Source: an uncultured Bacteroidales bacterium (lineage in GTDB: Bacteria > Bacteroidota > Bacteroidia > Bacteroidales > ML635J-15). From it: a stretch of DNA of 64,000 nucleotides. How positions within the stretch are numbered: the stretch's first letter is position 1; each line of letters begins with the position of its first letter. Positions 8,622 to 18,400 of the stretch are shown here, in pieces. Under the pieces are notes generated by a model, which was given only the letters and a program-made list of their open reading frames with translations, was not told where the DNA came from and ran no database searches. Both the position numbers and the translations under genes were made by a program. The stretch spans positions 180,771 through 244,770 of the forward strand of contig CAJOIT010000004.1 of the NCBI GenBank assembly GCA_905234755.1, given 5' to 3'.

Positions 8622-9740
8622 CTAGCGCTTTAACGAGAAAATTTTACCTGGCAATGAAACAATCACGCCATTCATTTCCAATTGCAAAAGTATCAAACTC
8701 AACTCATTGGGTGTCATTTCCGATTGCCTGCGCAAATTGTCAATGTCAAGGAATTCATATTTTGCAAGCACATCCACAACTTTTTGCTCTTCATCTGTAA
8801 GGTCGAACTTCAAGTCAAGTGCAAGCATTTTGTTGTCGCTACGGGATGTCCAGTTCATAATGTACTCGAAATCGTCAAACGACTCGCATAGGTTTGCCCT
8901 GTTGGTCTTAATCAACTTGTTACAGCCACGGCTATAAGTTGATGTTACATTTCCTGGAACAGCAAACACATCCTTATTGTAATTGTTGGCAATGTTAGCC
9001 GTAATAATCGACCCGCCTTTTTCGCCGGACTCCACTACTAGCAAAGCATCACAAAGTCCAGCCACAATCCTGTTGCGCCTAACGAAATTTGCAGGGTCAA
9101 TCTTCGAACCATGCGGAAAATCGGAAATCAAAGCGCTACCGCTCTCCAACATTTTGTCGGCCACCTTCTTGTGTACAGAGGGATATATTGTTTCGAGGCT
9201 ATGCCCAAGAACTGCCCATGTCTTGAGGTTATTTGCAAGCGCAGCCTTATGTGCAGCCACATCAATGCCATAAGCAAGTCCACTTACAACCACCGCATCA
9301 GGATACCTTTCCGCAAGTTCCGCGACAAAAGCATTGCAAAATTCCACGCCGTATTTTGTTGCATTTCGTGTACCGACAATGCTCACGATATGCCTTGACG
9401 AAAAGTCGGGCATACCTTTATAATATAATATGGCTGGAGAATCGGCACACTCGCGCAGACGCTCAGGGTATGAATCATCGGCAAAAGTTACAAAGCCGAG
9501 ATCATTTGCATAGACAAACTTCAGTTCTTCCTCAGCAGCTGCCAATGCAGAATCGAAGCTACCATACAATCGCGAAGCCACCACCTCACCTATTCCCTGC
9601 ACCGACATCAGTTCCTTGAATGACGACGAAAAAAAACTTTTCGCACTTCCGAAGTACGAAAGCAATTTCTTTGCGTTTATGTCGCCGATGCCATGTACAA
9701 AAGTAAGGGCGACATCGTAAAGCTTGTCGTCATCAAGCAT
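8622..9740 (-). CDS. dprA: DNA-processing protein DprA
   Basis: 372 aa. The N-terminal helix-hairpin-helix region (about 14-60) contains GIGDINAKKLL and VQGIGEVVASRL. The Rossmann-fold DprA core (about 110-300) has the family motifs VGTRNATKYG, SGLAYGIDVAAH and FVRRNRIVAGL, followed by GEKGGSIITA. A winged-helix C-terminus (about 310-372) completes the architecture. By family it loads RecA on incoming single-stranded DNA during natural transformation. Two bases separate it from the upstream PH-like membrane protein gene, suggesting one transcript of three genes. Confidence 0.95.
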   Translation of the reverse strand: MLDDDKLYDVALTFVHGIGDINAKKLLSYFGSAKSFFSSSFKELMSVQGIGEVVASRLYGSFDSALAAAEEELKFVYANDLGFVTFADDSYPERLRECADSPAILYYKGMPDFSSRHIVSIVGTRNATKYGVEFCNAFVAELAERYPDAVVVSGLAYGIDVAAHKAALANNLKTWAVLGHSLETIYPSVHKKVADKMLESGSALISDFPHGSKIDPANFVRRNRIVAGLCDALLVVESGEKGGSIITANIANNYNKDVFAVPGNVTSTYSRGCNKLIKTNRANLCESFDDFEYIMNWTSRSDNKMLALDLKFDLTDEEQKVVDVLAKYEFLDIDNLRRQSEMTPNELSLILLQLEMNGVIVSLPGKIFSLKR

Positions 9741-9742
9741 AG

Positions 9743-10198
9743 TTATCTCTTTAAATTTTCGAGGTCAGCCATCATGTCGTCAAGTTCCTTCGACGACATC
9801 AACGATACGCTTATTGGCTTAAACTTGGCAATCCCGTTAGGAGTACGGACATAAATTACGACCATCTTTCTTAACCCTGCCCACGACTTCTGCAACTCAA
9901 TCTTCACAAAATCCTTCTTTGGGATTTCGAGTTTGAAATTGCCAGCCGACAACATACCTATAGATGTATATTTCAATATTATCTTGAAGCCGTCGGAATT
10001 GTAATATATGTAATTGAACTTCTTTATTAACAGGTATGCCTCGAAAATCACGAACAATGCCACACATAAATAGTCGAGTATGTGCATCGGTACCCATGCG
10101 TAAATAAGGTCGAGAACCACTACAGCCACAAGCACAAGCACCACAAGCATAGAACCGAGCTTTACCCTTGATGCAATTTCCTTAATATCAACAATCAT
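9743..10198 (-). CDS. Small membrane protein with PH-like domain
   Basis: 151 aa. Two membrane helices (about 16-36 and 40-60) are followed by a beta-rich cytoplasmic domain (about 62-140) whose pattern (YYNSDGFKIILKYTSIGMLSAGNF, then IPKKDFVKIELQKSW) resembles bacterial pleckstrin-homology domains. No catalytic residues were seen. Starts a likely operon with dprA and tatD; function not recognised. Confidence 0.7.
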   Translation of the reverse strand: MIVDIKEIASRVKLGSMLVVLVLVAVVVLDLIYAWVPMHILDYLCVALFVIFEAYLLIKKFNYIYYNSDGFKIILKYTSIGMLSAGNFKLEIPKKDFVKIELQKSWAGLRKMVVIYVRTPNGIAKFKPISVSLMSSKELDDMMADLENLKR

Positions 10199-10220
10199 AA
10201 CTATATATTTTTTTGCCTCA

Positions 10221-10248
10221 CAAAGTTAATGCTAATTTTAGAAACAAA
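10221..10248 (-). promoter_or_regulatory. Promoter for the PH-like / dprA / tatD operon
   Basis: Minus strand TAACTTTG at 10221-10228 is a full match to the TAnnTTTG -7 element, 23 bases before the start codon. A TTTG lies 16 bases upstream (10245-10248), shorter than the usual 19. Confidence 0.5.
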
Positions 10249-10305
10249 AGCATAGGCTGCACAACAAATGAATTTTATTTTTTTCTCAAAAAAGAAAGAA
10301 AATAT

Positions 10306-10336
10306 TTTGTTGATAAAAATATTTGTGTTTACTTTG
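10306..10336 (+). promoter_or_regulatory. Promoter for the lipoprotein at 10376
   Basis: TTTG at 10306-10309, 20 bases, then TACTTTG at 10330-10336, one base short of the Bacteroides -7 consensus. The start codon follows 39 bases later. Confidence 0.5.
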
Positions 10337-10375
10337 CCGTCTGTATTATTAGAAGTCTAATTAGAAATTATTAAT

Positions 10376-11158
10376 ATGAACGCAAAGAAATCATTGAGTT
10401 TAGCAATCGCCATTTTGGTGGTTCTTCCAATAGTTTTTTCAGGATGCAAAAAGGGACCAGAGGATCCATTCCTCTCATTCAGAAGTAGAAAGGCCAGAGT
10501 ATGCGGGACTTGGACTGTTACTAATTTTGAGTCAGAGATTGTTCGCAAAGTAAACAATATCAACACAAAGACACAAACGACCATTGATGGCGAAACTTGG
10601 AAACAAGTAATTTCTATTGTTGGCACCGACAGTGTTAGGACTTTAAATGGAAAAATTACTAAGGAGCCGAATCAGGAAGAAGGTTCATATTTCTTCACAT
10701 TTGACGACAACGGCAAAGCCACAATGACTTACAAATACGAATTTGACGAAGACCTTTCATCAGAAGACGACGATGTAAGCACAATTCATCAGACTAAAGT
10801 AACCGAAGAAATGACAGGCACATGGAATTTCCTCGCTGGCATCGATGAATACAAGAATAAGGAAAGACTCGCATTCGTAATCGAAGACAAGAAAACAACC
10901 ACTTACGAATATGAACTTATAAGCAACGATGACGATGAAGGTGGCGTAAGTCTTCCTAGATTAATTGGAACCAATGTAGTAAACGACAGATACTCAAATG
11001 GTGAAATGTGTACTGTATATGCTATTATTGAGCTCAGAAACAAGGAAATAAAACTTCGTCAGAACATCAATACTTTCTATCTAAGAAATGACAACGGTGT
11101 TGGTGAATCATATCAGGATAATGGTTACGAATTGTTGACACTGAAACCTAGAAAATAA
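10376..11158 (+). CDS. Lipoprotein of unknown function, lipocalin-like pattern
   Basis: 260 aa. The N-terminus has a lipoprotein signal with lipobox VFSGC (Cys24). The segment ARVCGTWTVTNFE and the later alternating beta pattern (GSYFFTFDDNGKATMTYKYEF, MTGTWNFL) recall lipocalin-like or DUF4923-type Bacteroidales lipoproteins: a GTW motif opens each half. No enzyme motif seen. Single gene with its own promoter and terminator, facing away from the dprA operon. Likely attached to the outer or inner membrane. Family assignment is tentative. Confidence 0.75.
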   Translation: MNAKKSLSLAIAILVVLPIVFSGCKKGPEDPFLSFRSRKARVCGTWTVTNFESEIVRKVNNINTKTQTTIDGETWKQVISIVGTDSVRTLNGKITKEPNQEEGSYFFTFDDNGKATMTYKYEFDEDLSSEDDDVSTIHQTKVTEEMTGTWNFLAGIDEYKNKERLAFVIEDKKTTTYEYELISNDDDEGGVSLPRLIGTNVVNDRYSNGEMCTVYAIIELRNKEIKLRQNINTFYLRNDNGVGESYQDNGYELLTLKPRK

Positions 11159-11168
11159 ATGACAGTTT

Positions 11169-11212
11169 ATGCATAAGAAAAGGCTCGGAAATCCGAGCCT
11201 TTTTTATGCATG
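11169..11212. terminator. Bidirectional terminator between lipoprotein and GT28 genes
   Basis: Stem AGGCTCGG / CCGAGCCT (11181-11200) with a 4-base loop. It is followed by T6 on the plus strand and TTTTCTT on the minus strand. The outer flanks ATGCATAA / TTATGCAT extend the symmetry. It serves the converging genes ending at 11158 and 11214. Confidence 0.85.
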
Positions 11213-11213
11213 A

Positions 11214-12266
11214 TTATAACTTCAGCAATTCACTTAGGCTACACCAATAATCGTATTTCCATACGGAATCGTATGATATGTTCTCAATATCCGCTTGCGG
11301 CAAATCATCCTGCGCAACAGTTACAAAGCCAAATTTCTCACGGAATCTTTCAGCAAGATATTCCTGCTCTGGCTGACGAGGCGTTGGCATTAGCACAGCC
11401 CGCCGTCCCAATGCCGCCAAATCGCACAAAGTACTGTATCCGCTACGACAGAAAATCCATCTTGCTGAAACAATTAGCGAGGCAATCCTATCATCCGATG
11501 GAGCATTTTCGTATGTTATGTTTGACGGCAACGAAAGTTCTGCCCAATCAGCCACACCCCTTATTATATGCAAGCGCGCATCGGGCATAGACGAATACTT
11601 TTCGATGATAATATTTTCTAACAGTGTGCGTTGTGGTTCAATGCCAGACAGCAACAATAGGTCAAAGTTGCTCTCAATTCGTTCAACAGTCTTACCATAA
11701 AACCGCGACAATGGCCCCAAATGTCTTGCCTCCATTTCCGAATCCGACATTTTTCCCGACAAAGACAACTCGTCCTCTGCATCAGGGACAAAGCAACACC
11801 TATATTTATTTATATAACGCCGATGCAAACGCTTCATCATTCTTGCCGAAAAACGATTCATGAATCCAGTGTCGAAATTAAGCTGATGCGTCATATAAAA
11901 CGAAGGCACAAGGCTTGAATACATACCCAACCTATTGTCGGAAAAAACATAATCAATCGATTTTTCGGCAACCAACTTTTCCAAAAACCGATGTTCTCTG
12001 CGGATATTCCAAGCGAAACGAAGCATTGAGAACATAAACGGCAGTGAAATCATGCCATGCTTGCCATAGTTCATCTTTGCCGATGGCAATTCTACAGAAA
12101 CAAGATTGGGAAAACGCTTCTGCAAATAGACAAGCGAATCGCCACTTCCGCCAATTATCACACCAAATCCTTGTTCTACAAGGAATTGCACAATTGGCAC
12201 ACATCGAGATGCATGACCAAGTCCCCAATCTAAAGGAGCAACCAGTATCTTTGAACCAGCTTTCAA
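11214..12266 (-). CDS. GT28/MurG-like glycosyltransferase
   Basis: 350 aa, read from a TTG codon two bases from the preceding stop; no ATG is available before a stop upstream. The N-terminus has the glycine-rich APLDWGLGHASRCVP motif of GT-B enzymes of the MurG/GT28 group. The C-terminal half has SRWIFCRSGYSTLCDLAALG and MPTPRQPEQEYLAERF, the nucleotide-sugar binding region. Probably uses a UDP-sugar at the cytoplasmic membrane face; acceptor unknown. It directly follows the radical SAM gene and likely shares its transcript. Confidence 0.8.
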   Translation of the reverse strand: MKAGSKILVAPLDWGLGHASRCVPIVQFLVEQGFGVIIGGSGDSLVYLQKRFPNLVSVELPSAKMNYGKHGMISLPFMFSMLRFAWNIRREHRFLEKLVAEKSIDYVFSDNRLGMYSSLVPSFYMTHQLNFDTGFMNRFSARMMKRLHRRYINKYRCCFVPDAEDELSLSGKMSDSEMEARHLGPLSRFYGKTVERIESNFDLLLLSGIEPQRTLLENIIIEKYSSMPDARLHIIRGVADWAELSLPSNITYENAPSDDRIASLIVSARWIFCRSGYSTLCDLAALGRRAVLMPTPRQPEQEYLAERFREKFGFVTVAQDDLPQADIENISYDSVWKYDYWCSLSELLKL

Positions 12267-12267
12267 A

Positions 12268-13032
12268 TTACGGAGTTACAAGGACTTTAAAACCTAATGC
12301 GCGAATATCATTACCTATCCTTTCAAGCTCATCCGGAGAAACCTTCTGCAAGCCAGAAAGCGGAGTTTCGCGCGCTATCGAATACACCATTACCAATGAA
12401 GGTGTTAGCCGTTTTAGAGTATCGTAATACAAACCAAGAGACTCAGATGTAGTATTATCGAAGAATTCACCATTGATGTTACCACGCATAAACATGGTCT
12501 GGATTATTGGTTTGGCAAAGTTTTTCTCTATATCATCAACGATAGATGCAACAGATAGACCTGATACTGGCTGATTTATCAATTCAAAATCGGACTGAAT
12601 GAAAGTATCGACTTTGAGAATCGGTTCATCTATCATCTTTAGTGCAGCCACAACCTTATCGTTTTTCAGGTTTGATGCATTTGTAAGAACCGAAATCTTC
12701 ACATTAGGCATATATTTGTCGCGCAGACGGACTGTCTCGGCAACAATTTCGGGGAAATCTGGATTTATGGTTGGCTCCCCATTTCCAGCAAAAGTAATAA
12801 CATCAAGCGGCTGTGTATTTTCGGAAAAATACTTTTCCATTGCCGGAACAATGTCGCCAAGGCGCGGAAGCTCTATCTTCACACCTTTGCTGTTCCATCC
12901 GCATTCGCAATACACGCAGTTGAAAGTGCAGAACTTTGCATTTGTCGGCAATAGGTTTATACCCAACGAATTGCCTAACCTTCTGGACTTTACTGGTCCA
13001 AAAATAATGTTATCGAAAAGAAATGTAGCCAT
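12268..13032 (-). CDS. Radical SAM protein
   Basis: 254 aa from ATG at 13032; an extra in-frame stretch upstream is AT-rich and unlikely to be coding. Cys35, Cys39 and Cys42 form the CxxxCxxC iron-sulfur motif (AKFCTFNCVYCEC), and VITFAGNGEPTINPDFPEIV is the glycine-rich SAM-binding GGEP-like segment. The layout (short N-terminus with FGPVKSRRLGNSLGIN) matches a group of compact radical SAM proteins with unknown substrates. Followed immediately by the GT28-like gene. Confidence 0.85.
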   Translation of the reverse strand: MATFLFDNIIFGPVKSRRLGNSLGINLLPTNAKFCTFNCVYCECGWNSKGVKIELPRLGDIVPAMEKYFSENTQPLDVITFAGNGEPTINPDFPEIVAETVRLRDKYMPNVKISVLTNASNLKNDKVVAALKMIDEPILKVDTFIQSDFELINQPVSGLSVASIVDDIEKNFAKPIIQTMFMRGNINGEFFDNTTSESLGLYYDTLKRLTPSLVMVYSIARETPLSGLQKVSPDELERIGNDIRALGFKVLVTP

Positions 13033-13052
13033 AATGATGCATTTATTTATCG

Positions 13053-13060
13053 CAAAGATA
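13053..13060 (-). promoter_or_regulatory. -7 element for radical SAM/GT28 operon
   Basis: Minus strand TATCTTTG, a full TAnnTTTG match 20 bases before the ATG at 13032. No well-spaced TTTG -33 was seen. Confidence 0.5.
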
Positions 13061-13142
13061 ATCACTTTTCAGAACAAAATGACCGCAGATTTATTTTTGC
13101 CCAACCCATATAAAACAAAAAATCTCGCTTTTGCGAGATTTG

Positions 13143-13215
13143 TCGGTCCGAAGGGGATCGAACCCTTGACACCCTGATTAAGAGTCAGGTGCTCTACCAA
13201 CTGAGCTACGGACCG
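13143..13215 (-). tRNA. tRNA-Lys (CTT anticodon)
   Basis: Acceptor strands CGGTCCG (13209-13215) and CGGACCG (13144-13150) pair over 7 bp. The T arm is AAGGG-TTCGATC-CCCTT. Anticodon stem CCTGA/TCAGG encloses CTCTTAA, giving CTT. CCA is not encoded. Confidence 0.95.
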
Positions 13216-13235
13216 CTTCGTTGATTTTGCGAGTG

Positions 13236-13266
13236 CAAAGGTAATGCTTTATCGCAAACCAGCAAA
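13236..13266 (-). promoter_or_regulatory. Promoter of tRNA-Lys
   Basis: Minus strand TTTG (13263-13266), exactly 19 bases, TACCTTTG (13236-13243): a perfect Bacteroides-type promoter, 21 bases before the tRNA. Confidence 0.75.
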
Positions 13267-13388
13267 ACTTTTTTTGATAAATTTTCCATATATGGCTAAC
13301 AACCAAACATTCAACGCATTAAGGAAATTTTACATGGTACTAGTTTGCAAATTTTCAATACATTAACCCAAGCGAACTTCATTTTTTA

Positions 13389-13396
13389 TAACTTTG
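13389..13396 (+). promoter_or_regulatory. -7 element for the aminotransferase
   Basis: TAACTTTG fully matches TAnnTTTG, 32 bases before the ATG at 13429. No clear -33 box. Confidence 0.45.
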
Positions 13397-13428
13397 CCAC
13401 ACAAAAAGTTTAAACAAAAGTCAAAAAT

Positions 13429-14592
13429 ATGGACTACTTGTCGGAAAATACACCATTGCCAAAAATAACTGGCTCACTGATAAGCTATTTCAGCAATATG
13501 GTAAAATTAAACGGCGGAACCAACCTTGCCCAAGGCATTCCTGGATTCCGTCCGCCAGAGAAACTTCTGGAAATTTTTGCCCAAATCCTAAAGAAAGACA
13601 TTCACCAGTACGCCCCTGGCTGTGGAAACAAAAAGTTGCTCGAACACCTTGACGCAAAATACAGCAATCGTCCTTCTACAGCAAGAATATTCATATCGAG
13701 CGGAGCAACCGAAGCTGTTTCGTTGATTTACACTTACCTACAAGGCAACAAAGGCAAGAACTTCAACGCCATGAGTTTTTCGCCAGCATACGAATCGTAC
13801 ATACACTTGCCACAGATTTTCGGCAACAACTTCTTTACCTACCCCACAGACCCGAAAATATATTTCGACGACAATGATTTTCGCAAGTTCTTTGTTGACA
13901 ACAAGATAAATGTAATTTTCGTGGCATCGCCCGGAAATCCATACGGCAAAACATTGAGCCGAGAAAAACTCAACTACCTCATCGACTTGTGCGAAGAATT
14001 TGGCTCATACCTTATAATAGATTCTGTTTACTGCGAACTTTACTTCAACAACGAACCGCCATACTACCCGATTGAACGGATTTCGCCCAACGTGTTCTAT
14101 GTAAACAGTTTTTCCAAGAGATATTCAATAACAGGCTGGCGAGTAGGATATTTCATTTTCGATGAAAGTCATTTCGACAAGATAAGCTACATACACGATT
14201 ACATTGGTCTATCGTCAGCAGCACCACAGCAACAGGCAATAGCCGAGTTTCTCGACACCGACGAATCGCGCACCTACATTAGCGAACTGCGTTCAAAGAT
14301 TCTGCGCAACCTCGCCATTGGCAACGAAAGATTGCAAAAAGCAGGTTTCATTTGTCCGCAAAATGATGGAGGATATTTCATTTGGGCAAAATTACCAGAA
14401 CCATGGAATGACAGTCTCCGCTTCGGACTTGCACTGTACGACAAGGTAAGAACGGCAGTAATCCCTGGCGTTCACTTCGGCAAGGAATGGAACGAGTACA
14501 TAAGGATAAACATTGCACGAGAGGAAGAAGAATTTGTAAGAGGTATTGAGAATTTGATAGAGTTCACGAAAAACGCCAGTAAAAATTGTTAA
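13429..14592 (+). CDS. PLP-dependent class I/II aminotransferase
   Basis: 387 aa, typical length. The motif SFSKRYSITGWRVGYF places the Schiff-base lysine at about Lys230 and matches the fold-type I SFSKxxxxTGWRxGY signature. ASPGNPYGKTLS and the C-terminal YIRINIAREEEE segment (Arg binding the substrate carboxylate) support the class. An N-terminal LAQGIPGFRPPEKL pattern resembles methionine/kynurenine-type aminotransferases, so amino-acid metabolism is likely, but the substrate cannot be settled. Single gene with its own -7 element. Confidence 0.88.
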   Translation: MDYLSENTPLPKITGSLISYFSNMVKLNGGTNLAQGIPGFRPPEKLLEIFAQILKKDIHQYAPGCGNKKLLEHLDAKYSNRPSTARIFISSGATEAVSLIYTYLQGNKGKNFNAMSFSPAYESYIHLPQIFGNNFFTYPTDPKIYFDDNDFRKFFVDNKINVIFVASPGNPYGKTLSREKLNYLIDLCEEFGSYLIIDSVYCELYFNNEPPYYPIERISPNVFYVNSFSKRYSITGWRVGYFIFDESHFDKISYIHDYIGLSSAAPQQQAIAEFLDTDESRTYISELRSKILRNLAIGNERLQKAGFICPQNDGGYFIWAKLPEPWNDSLRFGLALYDKVRTAVIPGVHFGKEWNEYIRINIAREEEEFVRGIENLIEFTKNASKNC

Positions 14593-14662
14593 TAACATTA
14601 TCCTATCAGGAATGGCAGGAAACAATAATTATTGTACCTTCGCAGAGTAAAATTAAACGATT

Positions 14663-15055
14663 ATGGACATTTCAGGAAAATTGATAAAGGTATTAGACCC
14701 AATAACAGGCAATGGAGCAAACGGACAATGGAAAAAGCAGTCGTTTGTAATAGAATACGCCAATGGGCAATTCCCCAAGAAAGCATGCTTCCAAGTATGG
14801 GGCGACAAAGTTGACCTATCTTCACTTGTAGTAGGCGAAGAAATACATGTTTTCTTTGAGCCGGAAAGCCGCGAATACAACAACAACTGGTACACCGACC
14901 TCCGCGCATGGAAGGTAGAAGCAGCACAAAACCAGAATGGTGGATTTGCACCACAGATGCCAACTCCTCCTCCACCAACTGGAGCACCAGCACCAACCGA
15001 AGTCCCAGGCTTCATGGATGCAGGCAGCAAGGAAGACGATGATTTGCCATTCTAA
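14663..15055 (+). CDS. DUF3127 protein, OB-fold/SSB-like
   Basis: 130 aa. The first 95 residues (MDISGKLIKVL, KQSFVIEYANGQFPKKACFQVWGDKVD) match the DUF3127 family, small Bacteroidota proteins with an OB-fold resembling single-stranded DNA-binding proteins. The C-terminus is a Pro-rich linker ending in an acidic tail, DDDLPF, like the DDDIPF tip that bacterial SSB uses to bind partners. That resemblance is directly visible. A TACCTTCG -7-like box lies at 14635-14642. Confidence 0.88.
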   Translation: MDISGKLIKVLDPITGNGANGQWKKQSFVIEYANGQFPKKACFQVWGDKVDLSSLVVGEEIHVFFEPESREYNNNWYTDLRAWKVEAAQNQNGGFAPQMPTPPPPTGAPAPTEVPGFMDAGSKEDDDLPF

Positions 15056-15069
15056 CTAACTGGCAAACG

Positions 15070-15112
15070 AAAAAATAAAATAGCGGAGGCAACAACCTCC
15101 GCTATTTCTTTA
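15070..15112. terminator. Bidirectional terminator after DUF3127 and PG0541-type genes
   Basis: 12-bp stem AAATAGCGGAGG / CCTCCGCTATTT (15078-15107) with a 6-base loop. T-rich flanks lie on both strands, between converging genes ending at 15055 and 15128. Confidence 0.85.
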
Positions 15113-15127
15113 CATTCTGTTTTCCTT

Positions 15128-15421
15128 TTATATCATCTGCTCTATGTTCCACACGAAAGCCTTTACACCGACTTCACGATTTCTGTTGTCGAGTTTCTTG
15201 ACTGTTTCGAGAAGTTCGGGAACTTTCTCGTCGGGAACAACGGTCATAATGGCTGAATTCATTTCCGGCCAGGTGTGAGTGCCACGGCGGGGCTCGCCTA
15301 TCTTTGTGCCTCGTCCCTGCACATTCTCCCAATATGTGAAACCTCTGATGTTCAGCGCATCAAGAATATATTCAACACGCTCGGTGTTTGCTTGGTTATA
15401 TACTATGAATACTGATTTCAT
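15128..15421 (-). CDS. PG0541-family transporter-associated protein (P-II-like)
   Basis: 97 aa. The sequence (MKSVFIVYNQANTERVEYIL, GFTYWENVQGRG, VVPDEKVPELLETV) matches the small PG0541 family found beside RND pumps in Bacteroidota. The ferredoxin-like beta-alpha-beta pattern resembles P-II/GlnB-type regulators. It lies 2 bases after the pump gene in the same operon, so a regulatory role at the cytoplasmic face of the pump is likely, as inference. Confidence 0.85.
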   Translation of the reverse strand: MKSVFIVYNQANTERVEYILDALNIRGFTYWENVQGRGTKIGEPRRGTHTWPEMNSAIMTVVPDEKVPELLETVKKLDNRNREVGVKAFVWNIEQMI

Positions 15422-15423
15422 TG

Positions 15424-18400
15424 CTAATCGTTTTTAGGTTCTTCATTCTGATTAATTACAACCTCCATGTTTTCTTCTTCCTTGTCAAGGTATTCGTAGT
15501 CGGCATTGTTGATGTCCATGAATACGAATGTCTTGCGGAGCTTAGCCTGGTCGTCGCGTTCGCCCTTGCGCGAGAAGATTGCGTAAAGCACTGGGACGAC
15601 AATCAAGGTTACGAAGGTCGATACGGTAAGACCGCCGATTACTACAACACCCATGCCGTGCCACAATTCGGAGCCTTCGCTGGTACTCATTGCCATTGGC
15701 ACCATACCGAGGATTGTGGTGAATGCCGTCATAAGCACTGGACGCAGACGTGACTGTCCCGAAAGTGCAATTGCTTCCTTAAGTTCATAGCCACGGTCGC
15801 GCATAAGGTTGATGTAATCGACAAGCACGATACCGTTCTTGACAACGATACCAATAAGAAGTATCAAGCCCAATGCGCCCATCATATCGAGAGTTGTGCC
15901 CGTAATAAGCAATGCGAGGATAGTACCGGTAATTGCGAACGGGATTGACATCATTATGATGAACGGCTTGGAGAATGATTCGAACTGCGATGCCATAACA
16001 ATGTAAACCAACATCATGATGAGCAGTGCCAGGGTAACCATATCCTTGAAGGTATCCTGCTGGGTTTCGTACGAACCGCCAAGTCGTGTTGAGATGCCGA
16101 GCGGAATATTTGTCTGGTCGATAACTCCCTGAACATCCTTTGCGAGGTCGCCCAACGAAGCGTTGTAAGGTGTTACGCTGACGGTAAGGTAACGCTGGCG
16201 GTTCTTGCGCTCGATGTTTGGAGGACACCAGTATTCGCTTATTTCGGCAAGTTCGCTCAACTTTATCTTTTCGCCTCTCGGGCTCATGATGGTAAGTTCT
16301 TCGATGTCGGTAAGACTATTGCGGAATTCCTCCTTTAGCCTTACTACAATGTCGTATTCCTCGCCGTCTTCCTTTAGGAATCCGGCAGTCATTCCGTTTA
16401 CACGGTAGCGTACATACATTGCTGCTTGTGAGGTGCTAAGTCCGTGGCGTGCAAGCTTTTCCTTGTCGAAAACTATCTGAAGTTCAGCACGGTCTTCCTC
16501 ACGGCTGATGGTCACATCGCGTGCCGACGGCAATTCCTTGAACTTGTGTTTCAACTCGTTGGCAAGGATATTGGTTTCGTCGAAGTCGTATCCGTAGATT
16601 TCAACCGAAACATTGTTGTTGCCCATACCGCCACCGCCGCCGCTGCTTGTCGAAACCGAGTAGTTGATGATTTCGGGGTAACTCTTCAGTTCTTCACGGA
16701 TAATTTCGGCCATTTCGAAGATTGTGCGCTTACGCTCGTACTTCTTCGATGTTCTGACGGTCATGTTGATCTTGTTGTTGGTTGTTCCCGAGAACAATGC
16801 CGAAATACTTGATTCGTCGTTCGAACCTGCCGAGGTAGAGATAACCTTTGTTTCGGGGATAAGTTCGTGAATGCGGCACTCTATTCTACGGGCAGTCTTC
16901 AGGGTTTCCTCGATTCTGGTACCACGCTGGAGTTCAATCTTGATTGACATATTGCCGTTATCCTGCTGTTGCATGAAGTCGGTACCAATTGTGCCGTTGG
17001 TAAACGGAATCAGCGAAACTACGAATATTGCAAGAGCAATGAGCATAGTGATAAGTTTATGGTTGAGGCATACGCGGAGCAGTTTCGAATACCAGAGGTC
17101 AATCTTGTCGAACAGCTTGCCGATAGTATTCTTGTGAGAGAAAATTTTCTTCTTCTGCTTTGCAAGGTATTCCTTTTCTTCCTCCTTGTTGACGAAGAAC
17201 TTGTTAGCTTTCAGCATCTTTGAACAGAGCATCGGGATAAGCGTGATAGCTGTTGCCGTTGAGGTACATACTACTATTGTAACAATCCATCCGAGTTCCT
17301 TGAACATGATACCTGCCATACCTGTAAGCATTGTCAGCGGGACGAACACGGCAACGATAACAAGGGTGGTCGCGATAACAGATACCCATACCTCGTTGGT
17401 TGCGTAGATTGCAGCTTCGCGCGGGCTGGAGCCTCGTTCGATGTGCTTGGTAATGTTTTCAAGTACAACGATAGCATCGTCCACCACCATACCGATTGCA
17501 ATGGTAAGCGAAGCAAGCGAGACTATGTTGAGCGAGCTGTCGGCCATGAGCAGGTAGATGAATGATACTATAAGCGAAATAGGAATTGTCAAGCTGATAA
17601 TCAATGTTGAACGCCAGTTGCCGAGGAATACTAGCACAACGAGTACCACGAACAGCAAAGCATAGAATATTGAGTCGGCAAGACCGAAGATTGCATTCTT
17701 GATTTCGATTGAACCATCGCGGATTACAGTACATTTGATGTCGGGAGGAAGGATTTTCATAATCTTTTCCATTTCCTCGTTCACCTTTTTACATATTTCC
17801 ACGGTGTTTGCTCCTGTCTGCTTACTTATCTGCAGACGAACGCCTTCCTTTCCGAGAACTTCCTGACCGTCTTCGAGGATGCTTATTCTTTCGTCGAGCG
17901 ACAAATCCTTGATGGTATCGCGAACAGTTGCAAGGTCGCGGACGAAAACCTGCTTGCCGTCGGGGGTGGTTGTTACAACTATGTTGTTGATTTCGGAACT
18001 TTCAATGTATTCACTTTCGACGCGGAGCTGGTACTGTTCCTTTCCCATCTTCACGGTTCCCGATGCAAGATTGAGGTTGTTGCCTGCAATGGCATTTCCG
18101 ACTACTTCAACCGAAAGGTTGTAGGCGTCGAGCTGGTTGGGGTCAAGGTCAACATACACATAACGGTCGGGGGCTCCCGAAAGCGATATGTTTCCGATAC
18201 CATCGATGCGGTTCAGCGTATTTACTACATTGTCCTCCAATATTTTGTCCAAGCCGGCATAACTTTCCTCAGCGGTGAATCCGAGCTGCATGATTGGCAT
18301 TGCGCTCGAGTTCAACTTGATAATCATTGGTCGGCTTACACCGTCGGGCAGATTGTCGTAAACCAAATCGACATAGGAGCGGATGTCGTTCATCACATCA

